Positions 26,221-35,588 are shown, counted from the stretch's first letter. The stretch is DNA of 64,000 nt from Parablautia sp. Marseille-Q6255 (GCF_951230155.1 NZ_CATNVD010000012.1:88258-152257), one strand, 5' to 3'. The notes: generated by a model from the letters alone, not told the origin. Numbers and translations are program-made.

Positions 26221-27021
26221 TCAAATTTCAAATGTTTCCAGATCCTCCGGCACATACAGATTGCCATGGTAATACGCCCTGCCCTCTGCGCAGTAGCGTT
26301 CCCTGCGCGCGCTTCCGTGCGTCTCCTCTGTATGGTAGAGGATCAGATTCGGTATCTGCATCTGCTGCGCAAGCTCGCATGCCTCGCGCACCGTACTGTG
26401 ATGCTTTTCATATGGCCGGAACTGATCGGCTTGTGCGTACAGACAGAAGGCCTCATGCATCAGCCAGTCGCTTCCCTCCACATACTGCTGTTCACAGGGA
26501 TTATACGGCTCGTCTCCGCAGCAGGAAAGCTTCGTGCCCTCCGGGGTCGTAAGCGTAAAGCCAAACTGACGTGCCTTTGTCGATCCAATATCAAAAAATG
26601 TCACCGGGCATCCGATGATCTGTCTCGTCTCACCGGAAGAGACGGGAACCAGGCGGATGCGCTCCCCGATATGCTTGGTGACCTTTTTCTGGATCGTCAG
26701 CCCTGCGATCGTGGTCAGCGTATCTACCAGTCCCTCATGACAGTAGATCCGCAGCTCTCCCTCATACTTCCCCTGATTTATTTTTTGTCCGATCATGCGG
26801 ATCAGCCAGATCATCCCGAGCAGATGATCAATATGCTCGTGCGTCAGAAAAATATCATGGATCTCCTCCAGCGGGATCCGGCTCTCCTCCAGAACCTGCA
26901 GGATCCGGTTCCCACCTCCTGCATCCACCAGAAAATGTCCCTCTTCATTCGTAAGACAAAAACATGTATTATACCGTTTCGTCACTGTCGCGTTGCCTGT
27001 TCCGAGAATCGTCAGTCTCAT
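26221..27021 (-). CDS. MBL-fold metallo-hydrolase, RNase Z-like
   Basis: This 266-residue metallo-beta-lactamase-fold enzyme has the zinc-binding signature THEHIDHLLG and later metal-ligand regions (CCGDEPY and HHSTVREAC-type histidines, with a C-terminal LYHTEETHG). The opening MRLTILGTGNATVTKRYNTC resembles RNase Z-like and arylsulfatase-like groups. True tRNA processing is not certain, because the exosite arm of RNase Z is not evident. AGGAAAAGGT precedes the start. A perfect 15-bp palindrome lies about 30 bases upstream of the start, near the presumed -10 element. Confidence 0.8.
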   Translation of the reverse strand: MRLTILGTGNATVTKRYNTCFCLTNEEGHFLVDAGGGNRILQVLEESRIPLEEIHDIFLTHEHIDHLLGMIWLIRMIGQKINQGKYEGELRIYCHEGLVDTLTTIAGLTIQKKVTKHIGERIRLVPVSSGETRQIIGCPVTFFDIGSTKARQFGFTLTTPEGTKLSCCGDEPYNPCEQQYVEGSDWLMHEAFCLYAQADQFRPYEKHHSTVREACELAQQMQIPNLILYHTEETHGSARRERYCAEGRAYYHGNLYVPEDLETFEI

Positions 27022-27050
27022 ACCTTTTCCTCCTTCGCTTTTTCCATACA

Positions 27051-27065
27051 GATTCTATTAGAATC
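27051..27065 (-). promoter_or_regulatory. 15-bp palindrome upstream of the MBL-fold gene
   Basis: GATTCTATTAGAATC is a perfect inverted repeat with a one-base centre. It overlaps a TATGAT (minus strand, 27063-27068) that could be the -10 of the MBL gene. A repressor site is possible. Confidence 0.4.
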
Positions 27066-27150
27066 ATACCATAATTTCCCTGTTCGTTCACTTCTTTTTC
27101 TTTCACGCGCAGCAGGATCACAGTATAACAGATCTGACGAGAGGCTGCGC

Positions 27151-27927
27151 CTAGAAACAGGTAAAGGCTCCGTCGATCACAAAGTCTGCGCCTGTTGTAA
27201 ACGTACTCGTATCTCCTGCAAGGTAAACGCAGATCCCCTCCAGCTCCTCCGGTCTTCCCATCCTTCCAAGCGGCGCCATTTCATTCCACCTGTCGATAAG
27301 CGGGACCAGCGATGGGGCATTCAGCGTCAGCTCCGTGCCGATGTATCCCGGACTGATACTGTTTACGCGCACTCCCCGCTTTGCCCATTCTATCGCAAGC
27401 GATCTTGTCAGCTGGATCACCGCAGCTTTTGACGCATTGTAGGCGCACTGCGGCTGCGGCACATTTACAATATGAGCCGACATGGACGCCGTATTGATGA
27501 TAGAACCGCCTCCATGCGCCAGCATATATTTTCCTGCCGCTATGTCTGTCAGAAAAATCCCGTTGAGATTTACATCGATCACTCGGCTCCACTGCTCATA
27601 CGTCATCTCCTCCGCCGGGGCATTTATGCAAATCCCGGCATTGTTATGACAAAAATCAAGCCCGCCAAGCTCTGCACTCACCTGATCTACCATAGCCTCC
27701 ACCTCTTCTTTGCTGGTGCAGTCTGTCTTTATGGCAATGACCTTTCTCCCGGTCAGTGCTGCGATTTCTCCGGCCGTCTTCTGCGCCTGCGCAAAATCCA
27801 CATCAACGATCGCCACATCGGCTCCGGCCTGTGCAAACGCAGTGGCTGTACACTTGCCGATCCCCCGTGCCGCTCCTGTCACAAACCCTTTTTTTCCATC
27901 CAGTCGCATGTTTTCTATAATTCCCAT
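27151..27927 (-). CDS. SDR family oxidoreductase
   Basis: This 258-residue classical short-chain dehydrogenase has the NAD(P)-binding TGAARGIG motif near residue 18, the structural NNAG motif near residue 95, and the catalytic tetrad with Ser in TASMSA, Tyr in YNASKAAV and the following Lys. An Asp after the second strand (VDVD) suggests NAD rather than NADP. It resembles sugar-alcohol or gluconate dehydrogenases, but the substrate is unknown. CAGGAGGAG precedes the start. It is divergent from a ROK regulator, with an A+T-rich inverted repeat between them, so a sugar-linked role is plausible. Confidence 0.85.
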   Translation of the reverse strand: MGIIENMRLDGKKGFVTGAARGIGKCTATAFAQAGADVAIVDVDFAQAQKTAGEIAALTGRKVIAIKTDCTSKEEVEAMVDQVSAELGGLDFCHNNAGICINAPAEEMTYEQWSRVIDVNLNGIFLTDIAAGKYMLAHGGGSIINTASMSAHIVNVPQPQCAYNASKAAVIQLTRSLAIEWAKRGVRVNSISPGYIGTELTLNAPSLVPLIDRWNEMAPLGRMGRPEELEGICVYLAGDTSTFTTGADFVIDGAFTCF

Positions 27928-27942
27928 AACGCTCCTCCTGTT

Positions 27943-27980
27943 TTGTAATTTATTTTGTAAAATAGTTTAGCAAATTACAA
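27943..27980. promoter_or_regulatory. inverted repeat between the SDR and ROK genes
   Basis: TTGTAATTT (27943-27951) and AAATTACAA (27972-27980) are perfect complements, 20 bases apart, in an A+T-rich region just upstream of the SDR ribosome binding site. ROK repressors bind A+T-rich inverted repeats, so this is a candidate operator. Confidence 0.4.
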
Positions 27981-28083
27981 TTACATAATAGTTTGAAAAG
28001 CGCTTCCCGTCAATCTGTAATATTGAACAATATCTTCCCCCTGATTTTGTGCAAACCCGCCAGTAGAAGGCACGCCGCATTCT

Positions 28084-28092
28084 TGGTATAAT
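28084..28092 (+). promoter_or_regulatory. extended -10 promoter for the ROK gene
   Basis: TGGTATAAT fits an extended -10 (TGnTATAAT). No good -35 is seen 17 bases upstream. Confidence 0.5.
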
Positions 28093-28167
28093 AGGAACAC
28101 TTCATGAGCCCAGGTACACACAACGGCGCATGCAGTGATCTACTTTTATCGAATGGATGAACAGACT

Positions 28168-29292
28168 ATGAAAAAAAGCATTACTCCAAATCAGATTAAG
28201 GAAAACAACCGAAATCTCATATACCAGTACATTTACCTCAACCAAAATGTCTCCCAGCAGGATATTTCCTACAATCTGCATCTGAGCAGACCGACTGTCA
28301 CAGCCAATCTGAATGCTCTGGAAGAGGATGGGATGATCGTCAAAAGCGGGCTGATCCATACCGAATATGTCGGACGCAAGGCAGCCGCCTATACGATCGT
28401 GTCTGATTTTCGTGTGGGGATCGGGGTAGAAATACTCGGAAATGAAATAAAGATTCTCGCAGCAGACCTCTATGGAAGAGAGATCAAAAGCTGCGTACAT
28501 GAGCTTGCCTATAAAAACGATGCTGCATATTTTCAGAACGTATGCAAAGAGATCCTTGCCTTCCGGGATTCTGCCATGCTTTGTGACGAGCAGATCCTCG
28601 GAGTCGGCTTTGCCATACAGGGACTGATCTCTCCGGACGCGCAAACCGTCCTTTATGGAAAGATCCTCGCGTGTACCGGGCTGTCCATTACTGCATTTTC
28701 CACCTATCTGCCTTATCCGTGCGCATTTATCCACGATGCAGACAGCGCCGCCACTGCGGAGCTGTGGATATCTCCCGATTTGAAGGATGCTTTTTATCTT
28801 TCTCTTGGCAGACATCTGGGCGCTTCTCTGATCGCAGACCGAAAGCTGATCACCGGAGATCACGGCCACAGCTCGACGATCGAGCATATTGTGATGGAGC
28901 CAAATGGAAAGCTGTGCTATTGCGGAAAAAGGGGCTGTATGGAAACCCTGTGTTCGATTGACGCGCTTCTGGAAAAATCAGAGGACCCAGACGCCTTTTT
29001 CGGGCAGGTACGCAGCCTCGAGCCCGCTGCCTGCACACGGTGGAGAAGCTATCTGAAGCATCTGGCGCGCGCCATTAACCTGCTCCACCTGATCTACGAC
29101 AAAACGTTTATTCTGGGAGGCTATCTTGCTCCCTATCTGAATGAGAGCGACCTTACTTTTCTTTATGAAGAAATCCGACAACTCACTCCATTTCCTGAGT
29201 CATCGGATTTTCTCCAGATCAGCAAGATGCCAAAGCATATGATTCCTATCGGAGCAGCGCTTCCTTTTATCCAGCAGTTTCTTATGCTGTAG
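28168..29292 (+). CDS. ROK family transcriptional regulator
   Basis: This roughly 374-residue protein has an N-terminal winged helix-turn-helix (about 14-60, QDISYNLHLSRPTVTANLNAL) followed by a ROK sugar-kinase-like domain. The zinc-type cysteine cluster CYCGKRGCMETLC of ROK proteins is present, placing it with NagC/XylR-type repressors that sense a sugar or sugar phosphate. In-frame ATGs at 28135 and 28153 exist; the ATG at 28168 has GGATGA at good spacing and is preferred, but the start is not certain. It converges with the GH32 gene, overlapping by 11 bases, and is divergent from the SDR gene, which it may control. Confidence 0.85.
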   Translation: MKKSITPNQIKENNRNLIYQYIYLNQNVSQQDISYNLHLSRPTVTANLNALEEDGMIVKSGLIHTEYVGRKAAAYTIVSDFRVGIGVEILGNEIKILAADLYGREIKSCVHELAYKNDAAYFQNVCKEILAFRDSAMLCDEQILGVGFAIQGLISPDAQTVLYGKILACTGLSITAFSTYLPYPCAFIHDADSAATAELWISPDLKDAFYLSLGRHLGASLIADRKLITGDHGHSSTIEHIVMEPNGKLCYCGKRGCMETLCSIDALLEKSEDPDAFFGQVRSLEPAACTRWRSYLKHLARAINLLHLIYDKTFILGGYLAPYLNESDLTFLYEEIRQLTPFPESSDFLQISKMPKHMIPIGAALPFIQQFLML

Positions 29293-30739
29293 GAAGCGTC
29301 CCGCGGTATGAAAAGCTCCCCAGACGGTACACGCAGACTGCGCCGTCTGTGCCGCTTTGCAAAAAGCGTACGGTCTGTGACAGCGTATCGCTGTACACTC
29401 TTGTCGTCATAACCTCCTCGCCGTCATTGATAAATATCTCGATCGAGGATGTGTCTGAAAATACGGTAAAGCTGCGCAGACTCTGAAGCCAGACGGTACG
29501 CCGCTTTCTGCCATGCCCGCTTTTTCCAAGCTCCAGTGCAAGGACATGCTCACGGTAGGTAAGCGTCACATCCTCGCGAAGCTGCAGAATCATAGAAGCT
29601 TCCACATCCTCTCTTTGTACAGACATCTCAAAACAGCAGTCTGATGTATTCCAGCTGTCAAAGGACTGTATTGCGGTCATCCGTTTTTCCTGACGGAGGC
29701 GCTTCATCTCCTCCATCGGCTGCTGGATCAGACGCCCTTCCCGGAAAGTAAGTACCCTCGGCATCGTCAGCGCGTGGATCCAGTCATATGCGACCGTCGC
29801 ATCGTTATCGTAATCCGCATCCGGTATCCCCATCCAGCCGATCAGGATGCGTCTGCCTCTCTCATCCTGAAACGTCTGCGCCGCATAGATATCAAAGCCC
29901 TTATCCAGCTCACAAAACGCTCCAAGCCGGTATTCCCGTTTTTCAAAATCAAGCTCTGCCGGAAAATATCCGCACTGATATACATTCTGATACTTATGTC
30001 CATCCTGGGAAAGACCCTGCGGACAGACCATCAGGAGCTTATGTCCATCCAGCTCAAACAGATCAGGACATTCCCACATGTATCCGAACGGTTCCTGCGT
30101 CTGGATGCGGTCAAGATAGCTCCAGCTCTTTAAATCCTCTGAGACAAACAGCAGGGCACAGCCGCGGGAGCTGGCATCCCGCGCTCCCTGGATCATATAG
30201 TATCTGCCCTTTTCACAGTAGATTTTCGGGTCGCGGACATGTTTTGACATTCCGGACGAATAATCCCCGTTCGTCATGACCAGATGCTTTTCCCCGGCCT
30301 GCATTCCGTCTGCGCTGACAAAATGGATCGTGTTCTGCTCCCGTCCCTCCATAATGTAATCATACGGCTGATCCGTAAGCTTTACATTTCCGGTATAAAA
30401 ATAATGGATCTGTCCATCCTGCACAAAAGCCGAGCCGCTGTATACACCGTCCCGGTCCCATGCACAGTCCGGGAACAAAAACGGTTCACATTCCTCAAAA
30501 TGCAACCAGTCCTCTGTCGTGTAATGTCCCCAGAGCTTCGTCCCCCAGCCTGCCAGAAACGGCGTATACTGAAAATAAATATGGTAGATACCCCGAAACT
30601 GGCAAAGCCCGTTCGGATCATTCATCCACCCGGTCGGGGGCATGAGATGAAAATGAAGCCGGTTCGGATCATTCTTCACAGACTCCCGCATATAGAGGAA
30701 ATCCGGTTTTTGTTTCTCATATTCTTCTCTGTTCATCAT
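29282..30739 (-). CDS. scrB: GH32 beta-fructofuranosidase / sucrose-6-phosphate hydrolase
   Basis: This 485-residue glycoside hydrolase family 32 enzyme splits sucrose or sucrose-6-phosphate into glucose(-6-phosphate) and fructose. The nucleophile Asp41 is in WMNDPNG, the transition-state stabiliser is RDP at 169-171, and the acid/base Glu223 is in WECPDLF. A five-blade propeller and a C-terminal beta-sandwich (about 360-485) are both present. No signal peptide is seen, so it is cytoplasmic, as expected for a PTS-linked enzyme. The ATG at 30739 overlaps the scrA stop as ATGA; a second ATG three bases on is possible. The 3' end overlaps the ROK gene by 11 bases. Confidence 0.92.
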   Translation of the reverse strand: MMNREEYEKQKPDFLYMRESVKNDPNRLHFHLMPPTGWMNDPNGLCQFRGIYHIYFQYTPFLAGWGTKLWGHYTTEDWLHFEECEPFLFPDCAWDRDGVYSGSAFVQDGQIHYFYTGNVKLTDQPYDYIMEGREQNTIHFVSADGMQAGEKHLVMTNGDYSSGMSKHVRDPKIYCEKGRYYMIQGARDASSRGCALLFVSEDLKSWSYLDRIQTQEPFGYMWECPDLFELDGHKLLMVCPQGLSQDGHKYQNVYQCGYFPAELDFEKREYRLGAFCELDKGFDIYAAQTFQDERGRRILIGWMGIPDADYDNDATVAYDWIHALTMPRVLTFREGRLIQQPMEEMKRLRQEKRMTAIQSFDSWNTSDCCFEMSVQREDVEASMILQLREDVTLTYREHVLALELGKSGHGRKRRTVWLQSLRSFTVFSDTSSIEIFINDGEEVMTTRVYSDTLSQTVRFLQSGTDGAVCVYRLGSFSYRGTLPTA

Positions 30740-32607
30740 AGATTCTCTGCAAGCCCCTCTACCTTCACCGTGCAATTTTCCGGTCTGTCTGTCACAAGCA
30801 TGGCCACCTCTGCAGAATACCCTCTGCCCTCGATCAGCTCTTTATCAAACAGGAGCAGGCGCTCTCCCGCTCTGACCACGCTTCCCTCTTTCGTGCAGAC
30901 TGTAAAGCCCTCTCCTTCGAGCTTTACGGTATCCACACCACAGTGGATCAGTATGCCAAGACCATTTTCCGTCTCAATTCCTACTGCGTGACCGCCCGGA
31001 TACACAAATTTAACAGTCCCGTCACATGGAGCGAGTACCTCCGCTTTTGCTTCCTGCGGCTTTACCATGATCCCGTCCCCGAGCATCTTCTGCGCAAATG
31101 TCGGATCAGAAGATTCTGTGATCGGTAAAACCTCTCCCCGAACCGGAGCCTTGAGGAAGATCTGTGCTTCCGATGCCGCTGACTTTGACTCTTTACTGAC
31201 AGGCTGCTTCTTTCCCGCCATTTTCCCGAAGCAGATCGTGACAAGGCCTCCGATCAGCAGCGCGATCAGATGCGCAATTATATAATTTACATACCCGTTA
31301 TTTGCCGGATTCGCGATCGCGATTCCCGGAACCGCCGTTGTACCAAATCCAAATGCAGTCAGCCTGGAAAAGTATACGTATGCGCCTGCCGCCGCACCGC
31401 CGATACAGCCTCCGATCAGCGGATAACGATACCTCAGGTTCACACCAAAGATCGCCGGTTCGCTGATACCAAAAAGTGTAGACAGAAAACTTGGGATGCA
31501 AAGCTCCCTGGTCTTTACATTTTTCCAGTTCACTGCCAGATAGCCAAGTACTGCTCCGCCCTGTCCCATCAGTGCAACAGACATCAGCGGATTAATAAAG
31601 TTTGTCCCCGTATCAGCGATAAGCTGCGCTTCCACGGCTCCAATAATATGATGCAGACCTGTGATCACGACAAGCTGCTGCACCCCTGCAAACAGCGCGT
31701 AACCAAATGCCCCCAGATGGTTCGTTCCCCATACAAGCGCGTTCGTGATCGCGTCAGAGAGGATCCGGCCTACCGGACCAATGCAGGTAAACAGCAGTAC
31801 CGTCGAGATAAATACCGTCAAAAGCGGAGCGACCAGAAGCTTGATCACATCCGGGATTTTTTTATTAAAGAAAATATCAAGTCTGGCCACGATATATCCC
31901 ATCATCAGAGCAATAATGATCCCGCCCTGAAAGCCGACCAGCTCAACCTTCAGCCCGAACAGACTGATCACTTCCGGATCTGCAAGTCCCTGCGCCGCCT
32001 GGTAGGCATTCGCAAGCGAGCCGTCCAGCATGATCGCTCCCACTACCATACCGAGCACTGGATTGCCGCCGAACCGCTTTACAGCAGAATAGCACACTGC
32101 CATAGGCAGGATCGCAAAGATTCCATTAGAAGCAAGACTCACAAGCTTATTGATCGCATACATCGTCTCATTTTCTCTGACAATATCCAGGCCTCCAAGC
32201 ACCCCGGTCAGTCCCATAAGAAGCGCCGCTGCCAGAAGAGCCGGCATGATACCGATAAATACATCCGATAAAGCCTTGATCACTGCCTGCACCGGATTCT
32301 GTTTCTTTGCACTCTCTGCCTTCAGATCGCCCAGAGACATATTTTCTGTATGCGTATACCTGGCAAACACCTCATAGACCTCGTTGACGACGCCTGCTCC
32401 AAAAATGAGCTGTAACTGATTTCCCGCTACAAACGCTCCTTTTACCCTGCTTACATTTTCCAGCTGCTCCATGTCTGCCTTGTCATTATCCTTAAGGACA
32501 ATACGCAGTCTCGTCGCACAGTGCGCAGATCCCTGAATGTTCTCCATTCCCCCTGCACATTTCACAATTTCTTCCGAAATTTTCAGGTACTCTTCCTGCT
32601 TACCCAT
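30736..32607 (-). CDS. scrA: sucrose-type PTS transporter subunit IIBCA
   Basis: This 623-residue beta-glucoside-family PTS permease has the order EIIB (1-85), EIIC (about 105-460) and EIIA (about 485-620). The phosphorylated Cys30 is in SAHCATRLRI and His555 is in ILIHCGVDTV. It imports and phosphorylates a sugar. The next gene is a GH32 hydrolase and the upstream regulator is LacI-type, which together point to sucrose. All three domains are complete, so no separate EIIA-Glc is needed. The promoter, operators and an AGAGGAGAAG ribosome binding site lie in the 313 bases upstream. Confidence 0.92.
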   Translation of the reverse strand: MGKQEEYLKISEEIVKCAGGMENIQGSAHCATRLRIVLKDNDKADMEQLENVSRVKGAFVAGNQLQLIFGAGVVNEVYEVFARYTHTENMSLGDLKAESAKKQNPVQAVIKALSDVFIGIMPALLAAALLMGLTGVLGGLDIVRENETMYAINKLVSLASNGIFAILPMAVCYSAVKRFGGNPVLGMVVGAIMLDGSLANAYQAAQGLADPEVISLFGLKVELVGFQGGIIIALMMGYIVARLDIFFNKKIPDVIKLLVAPLLTVFISTVLLFTCIGPVGRILSDAITNALVWGTNHLGAFGYALFAGVQQLVVITGLHHIIGAVEAQLIADTGTNFINPLMSVALMGQGGAVLGYLAVNWKNVKTRELCIPSFLSTLFGISEPAIFGVNLRYRYPLIGGCIGGAAAGAYVYFSRLTAFGFGTTAVPGIAIANPANNGYVNYIIAHLIALLIGGLVTICFGKMAGKKQPVSKESKSAASEAQIFLKAPVRGEVLPITESSDPTFAQKMLGDGIMVKPQEAKAEVLAPCDGTVKFVYPGGHAVGIETENGLGILIHCGVDTVKLEGEGFTVCTKEGSVVRAGERLLLFDKELIEGRGYSAEVAMLVTDRPENCTVKVEGLAENL

Positions 32608-32643
32608 TTTTACTTCTCCTCTCTTACATTCCTGTTTCCTCTT

Positions 32644-32657
32644 TTGGAACCGGTTTC
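32644..32657 (-). promoter_or_regulatory. LacI-type operator O1 downstream of the scrA promoter
   Basis: TTGGAACCGGTTTC has the central CG and palindromic core of LacI/GalR operators. It lies just after the predicted transcription start, where bound repressor would block initiation. It matches O2 at 32725 in its left half. Confidence 0.7.
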
Positions 32658-32670
32658 TTTTTGTATTGTC

Positions 32671-32699
32671 ATTATATCTTTCAATATTTATTGTGTCAA
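32671..32699 (-). promoter_or_regulatory. consensus scrA promoter
   Basis: TTGACA (32694-32699 on the minus strand), a 17-base spacer and TATAAT (32671-32676) match the sigma-A consensus at every position. Confidence 0.9.
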
Positions 32700-32724
32700 T
32701 GGATTCTGCATGGAAAAATTATTT

Positions 32725-32740
32725 TTGGAATCGGTTCCAA
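32725..32740 (-). promoter_or_regulatory. LacI-type operator O2 upstream of the scrA promoter
   Basis: TTGGAATCGGTTCCAA is a 16-bp near-perfect palindrome centred on CG. It lies about 26 bases upstream of the -35, about 81 bp centre-to-centre from O1. The stretch 32741-32920 up to the regulator gene holds nothing else that I recognise. Confidence 0.75.
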
Positions 32741-32920
32741 ATTTGCACTCTCGTTTTTGTGGAAACTGTACAAAAATCTGCCAACAAAAAAGAGAAGGGC
32801 GCCGCAGCATACGTCCGTTTGCATCCTTTCACATGTATGCTGCACACTCTCCTCTATCAAATTCCGTCCTCCCATGCGTACTCCTGTCCTGCGGTCCGCC
32901 TGTCGGGATATCCGGCTCTG

Positions 32921-33910
32921 TCATCCCTCTTTTACACTGCTGCGCCGGATCAGACGATGCGGGATCATTTGTACCGCGCTTACCGGCTTTCCCTGTATCA
33001 TCTGAAGGATCGTCTCCGCACTGACATTTCCAAACTGTATCCCGTCAAATGCAACCGTAGCAAGCGGCGGCATCAGCAGCTCACTCGTCTCATAATCGCC
33101 GAACCCCACCACAGAAACCTCCTCTCCCACCGTGATCTGACGTTCATACAGTACCCGGTACACGCCCTGCGCGATCCGGTCGGTCGCACAGATCACTGCA
33201 TCCGGCACACTTCTCTCATCCAGAAGCCTGCGCATCCGTTCCACGGCATCTTCATAAAAAAAGGTTGTCTTTGCAATCTCTATCTTCTCTGCGCCGCTCT
33301 GTCTCAGCCCATCCAAAACTCCCTGTCTGCGCTCTCCGCCTACAGAGGGATCCTCCTCTCCTACCCAGAGCAGCACAACATCTGCCGCTCCGCTGCCTCC
33401 GATATACCTGCCCACATCCGCGCCGGCCTGATAATCATCATAGATCACACAATTTCCGTAGGGCGTGCGCTGGCCCAAAAACAGGATCGGCAGCTCTGTG
33501 CGCTCCATAACTTCCCTGTGACGGTCTGTCACTCCGGTAGACAAGACCAGTATCCCGTCCACATTCATCCGCTTTAGCCGTTCAATGCTGCGCACCTCTT
33601 CATCCAGGTCATTGCCTGTGTGCATAATAAGCGGCGTATACTCCTCATGCTTCAGATATGCCACGATCACTTCCACCAGCCGCGGCGTTGTCACAGAATT
33701 AAATCCCGGCACGATCAGCCCTATAATGCGGCTGCTTTTGGCACTCAGCCGCGCAAACACATTCGGCTCATAATTGTGCTCCTCGATTACCTTCTTGATC
33801 TTCAGCCCTGTCTCATATTTTACACTTCCGCCGTTTAAGTACCGCGAAACCGTACTTTTCGCCACACCCGAAAGCTGCGCTATCTCATTGATCGTCATTT
33901 TGCCTGCCAT
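32921..33910 (-). CDS. scrR: LacI family regulator of the sucrose operon
   Basis: This 329-residue repressor has an N-terminal helix-turn-helix (MTINEIAQLSGVAKSTVSRYLN, residues 5-26) and a hinge helix ending NVFARLSAKSS. Its periplasmic-binding-protein-like sensor domain (about 60-320) includes VICATDRIAQGVYR and VVGFGDYETSELL. The gene lies directly upstream of scrA on the same strand, and the two palindromes around the scrA promoter are typical LacI/GalR sites. The likely inducer is a phosphorylated sucrose product or fructose; this is inference. It has its own promoter. Confidence 0.9.
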   Translation of the reverse strand: MAGKMTINEIAQLSGVAKSTVSRYLNGGSVKYETGLKIKKVIEEHNYEPNVFARLSAKSSRIIGLIVPGFNSVTTPRLVEVIVAYLKHEEYTPLIMHTGNDLDEEVRSIERLKRMNVDGILVLSTGVTDRHREVMERTELPILFLGQRTPYGNCVIYDDYQAGADVGRYIGGSGAADVVLLWVGEEDPSVGGERRQGVLDGLRQSGAEKIEIAKTTFFYEDAVERMRRLLDERSVPDAVICATDRIAQGVYRVLYERQITVGEEVSVVGFGDYETSELLMPPLATVAFDGIQFGNVSAETILQMIQGKPVSAVQMIPHRLIRRSSVKEG

Positions 33911-34001
33911 AATCCGTCCTTCTCACGCTTCCTCTTACTGATTAACGGGTTTTATGTGCTTCTTCCGCCAATAATACCCTGTATCACACTACAGGCATAA
34001 T

Positions 34002-34031
34002 TATAATAACAATCCGCCGCCATTTGCAACA
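34002..34031 (-). promoter_or_regulatory. scrR promoter with adjacent palindrome
   Basis: On the minus strand TTGCAA (34026-34031), an 18-base spacer and TATAAT (34002-34007) lie about 92 bases before the scrR start. CCTGTA and TACAGG arms (33980-33997) flank the predicted start point and could be an operator. Confidence 0.55.
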
Positions 34032-34072
34032 CCCTTTTTCTTTCCCGGCAGTACCTGCGAAATCTGGTCATC

Positions 34073-34753
34073 CTATTTTTTTTGCTGTGCAATACGGAAG
34101 CTTACCGTAACTCTTACGGTATCTCCAGGCTGCTTTCCTATTTTGGCCCGAATCTCTTTTCTGATACCAATAATATAACAAACAGAGCCATCTTCATTTT
34201 TTACTCCCATATTCACGATACTGCCAGAATACGGCTCACCATCAAACGTAATATCTGCCTTCACCCGACCTCTTCCAAACTCCTTACGGATATCTTTTGG
34301 AAAACGCACATAAGCGCCGCCCTTTTCGGGAACAGGTTCAATTACTGCATCAAACAGATACGTTTTTTCAACAGGGGTGCTAGCTGCTTCGCAGACCTGT
34401 GTCTGTCCACGCAGTATTTTTTCCATAGCTTTGCCTTTGGCAAGCTCATCAATGAGTTTATCCAGATACCGGGTTTCCTGCATCAGCGGTTCTTTGATAT
34501 CTTCTACGCGCACGCCACACACAACGCCAGTTATCTGCTTCCGGTTTGGATTTAATTGTGGGGCGTTACGAAAAAAGTCACCGTATGTCAGGGAACCTGC
34601 CGCAGCCTTTTCAATTTCTTCTGCGGTATATCCTGTCAGCCAGATGATTACCTGTTTCACTTCCGCGAGTGTACGCCCTTTTTTCTCCGCTTTGCTGACC
34701 AGAAGCGGAGAAATTTTGCCAAAACTCATTCCATAAATTTTATCATTGCTCAT
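34073..34753 (-). CDS. DUF2200 - DUF1905 fusion protein
   Basis: In this 226-residue soluble protein, residues 1-117 match DUF2200 ([17 protein letters not shown], then [17 protein letters not shown] and [19 protein letters not shown]). Residues about 130-225 match DUF1905 ([38 protein letters not shown]). These domains usually occur in separate proteins; neither has a proven biochemical role. Both ATGs at 34753 and 34768 have a usable ribosome binding site; 34753 gives the usual DUF2200 start. It lies 34 bases after the ABC permease gene in an A+T-richer stretch, so it may be co-transcribed with the transporter. Confidence 0.82.
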   Translation of the reverse strand: MSNDKIYGMSFGKISPLLVSKAEKKGRTLAEVKQVIIWLTGYTAEEIEKAAAGSLTYGDFFRNAPQLNPNRKQITGVVCGVRVEDIKEPLMQETRYLDKLIDELAKGKAMEKILRGQTQVCEAASTPVEKTYLFDAVIEPVPEKGGAYVRFPKDIRKEFGRGRVKADITFDGEPYSGSIVNMGVKNEDGSVCYIIGIRKEIRAKIGKQPGDTVRVTVSFRIAQQKK

Positions 34754-34787
34754 ACCGTTTTCTCCCATTCTTCTCCCTGCAAAATTA

Positions 34788-35588
34788 TCAAATATGTAAA
34801 TCTTTCTTACAAAAAGTACGAATTCCAACAAGGAAAAACAGAATAGCCCCAAAAAGTAAAAGCAAGCTTCCGAGCATTGCCCTGTTTTCTCCTGCTACAA
34901 TTCCGGTTGCGTCAAAGAGTGTGAAAAATGTGCAGTATTTCATCTTACCGGCTTTGCCTCCTGCATTGGACAACATCTCAAGCACATACATAAATGCAGG
35001 AATCCCTGCGCCAAACGCTACGCTGTACTTTGTATCTGAAAAAACACAGGAAGCAAGGAAACAGATGCTTCCAATAAAAAGATGCAGGCACAAAAGAGCT
35101 GCGTTTAATTTTAACAACTCCGGTACCACCAGTTCTCCCGGAAAACTGCTCTGTGCGATCAGGAGTTCCAAACCGGTCGTATAGAGCAGGAGGAGAACGA
35201 TTCCGCTGATCAGTACAAACATCTGTGTCATTACAATCGTTCTTCTTTTTACCGGAGCAGCCACCAAAGTGACCATAGAGCCTTTATCTACATACTTTGC
35301 GATCAGCCCGTTTCCACGCAAAATACTGAATACCATCGGGAAGATCAGCAATATAAAACCATAAAGATAAGAAACCATAAAGCCGATCAGACTGGTTGCC
35401 CCGGCACGCATGCCGACAGCAGCCATTAGTGCAGGCATAGCCTCCACAAAGCCGTCCAATATAGCCATCAATTCCGGATCGTACATACTGATAATGACAG
35501 AAATATACATTGTCATAACAGCAGCCAAAAGAAGAAGCAGCTTAACGCTTCCTTTCATTTCCCGCTTATATAATGTCCAGCTGATCAT
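34788..35588 (-). CDS. ABC-2 type transporter permease
   Basis: This 266-residue membrane protein has six or seven hydrophobic helices and starts [19 protein letters not shown]. It looks like the membrane half of an ABC-2 exporter in which a cytoplasmic ATPase is encoded separately. An extended frame upstream is rejected: the ATG at 35588 follows GGAGGAG and lies inside the end of the ATPase gene, overlapping it by 23 bases. The cargo is unknown. The AT-rich codon use differs from the flanking scr genes, a possible sign of acquisition. Confidence 0.82.
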   Translation of the reverse strand: MISWTLYKREMKGSVKLLLLLAAVMTMYISVIISMYDPELMAILDGFVEAMPALMAAVGMRAGATSLIGFMVSYLYGFILLIFPMVFSILRGNGLIAKYVDKGSMVTLVAAPVKRRTIVMTQMFVLISGIVLLLLYTTGLELLIAQSSFPGELVVPELLKLNAALLCLHLFIGSICFLASCVFSDTKYSVAFGAGIPAFMYVLEMLSNAGGKAGKMKYCTFFTLFDATGIVAGENRAMLGSLLLLFGAILFFLVGIRTFCKKDLHI

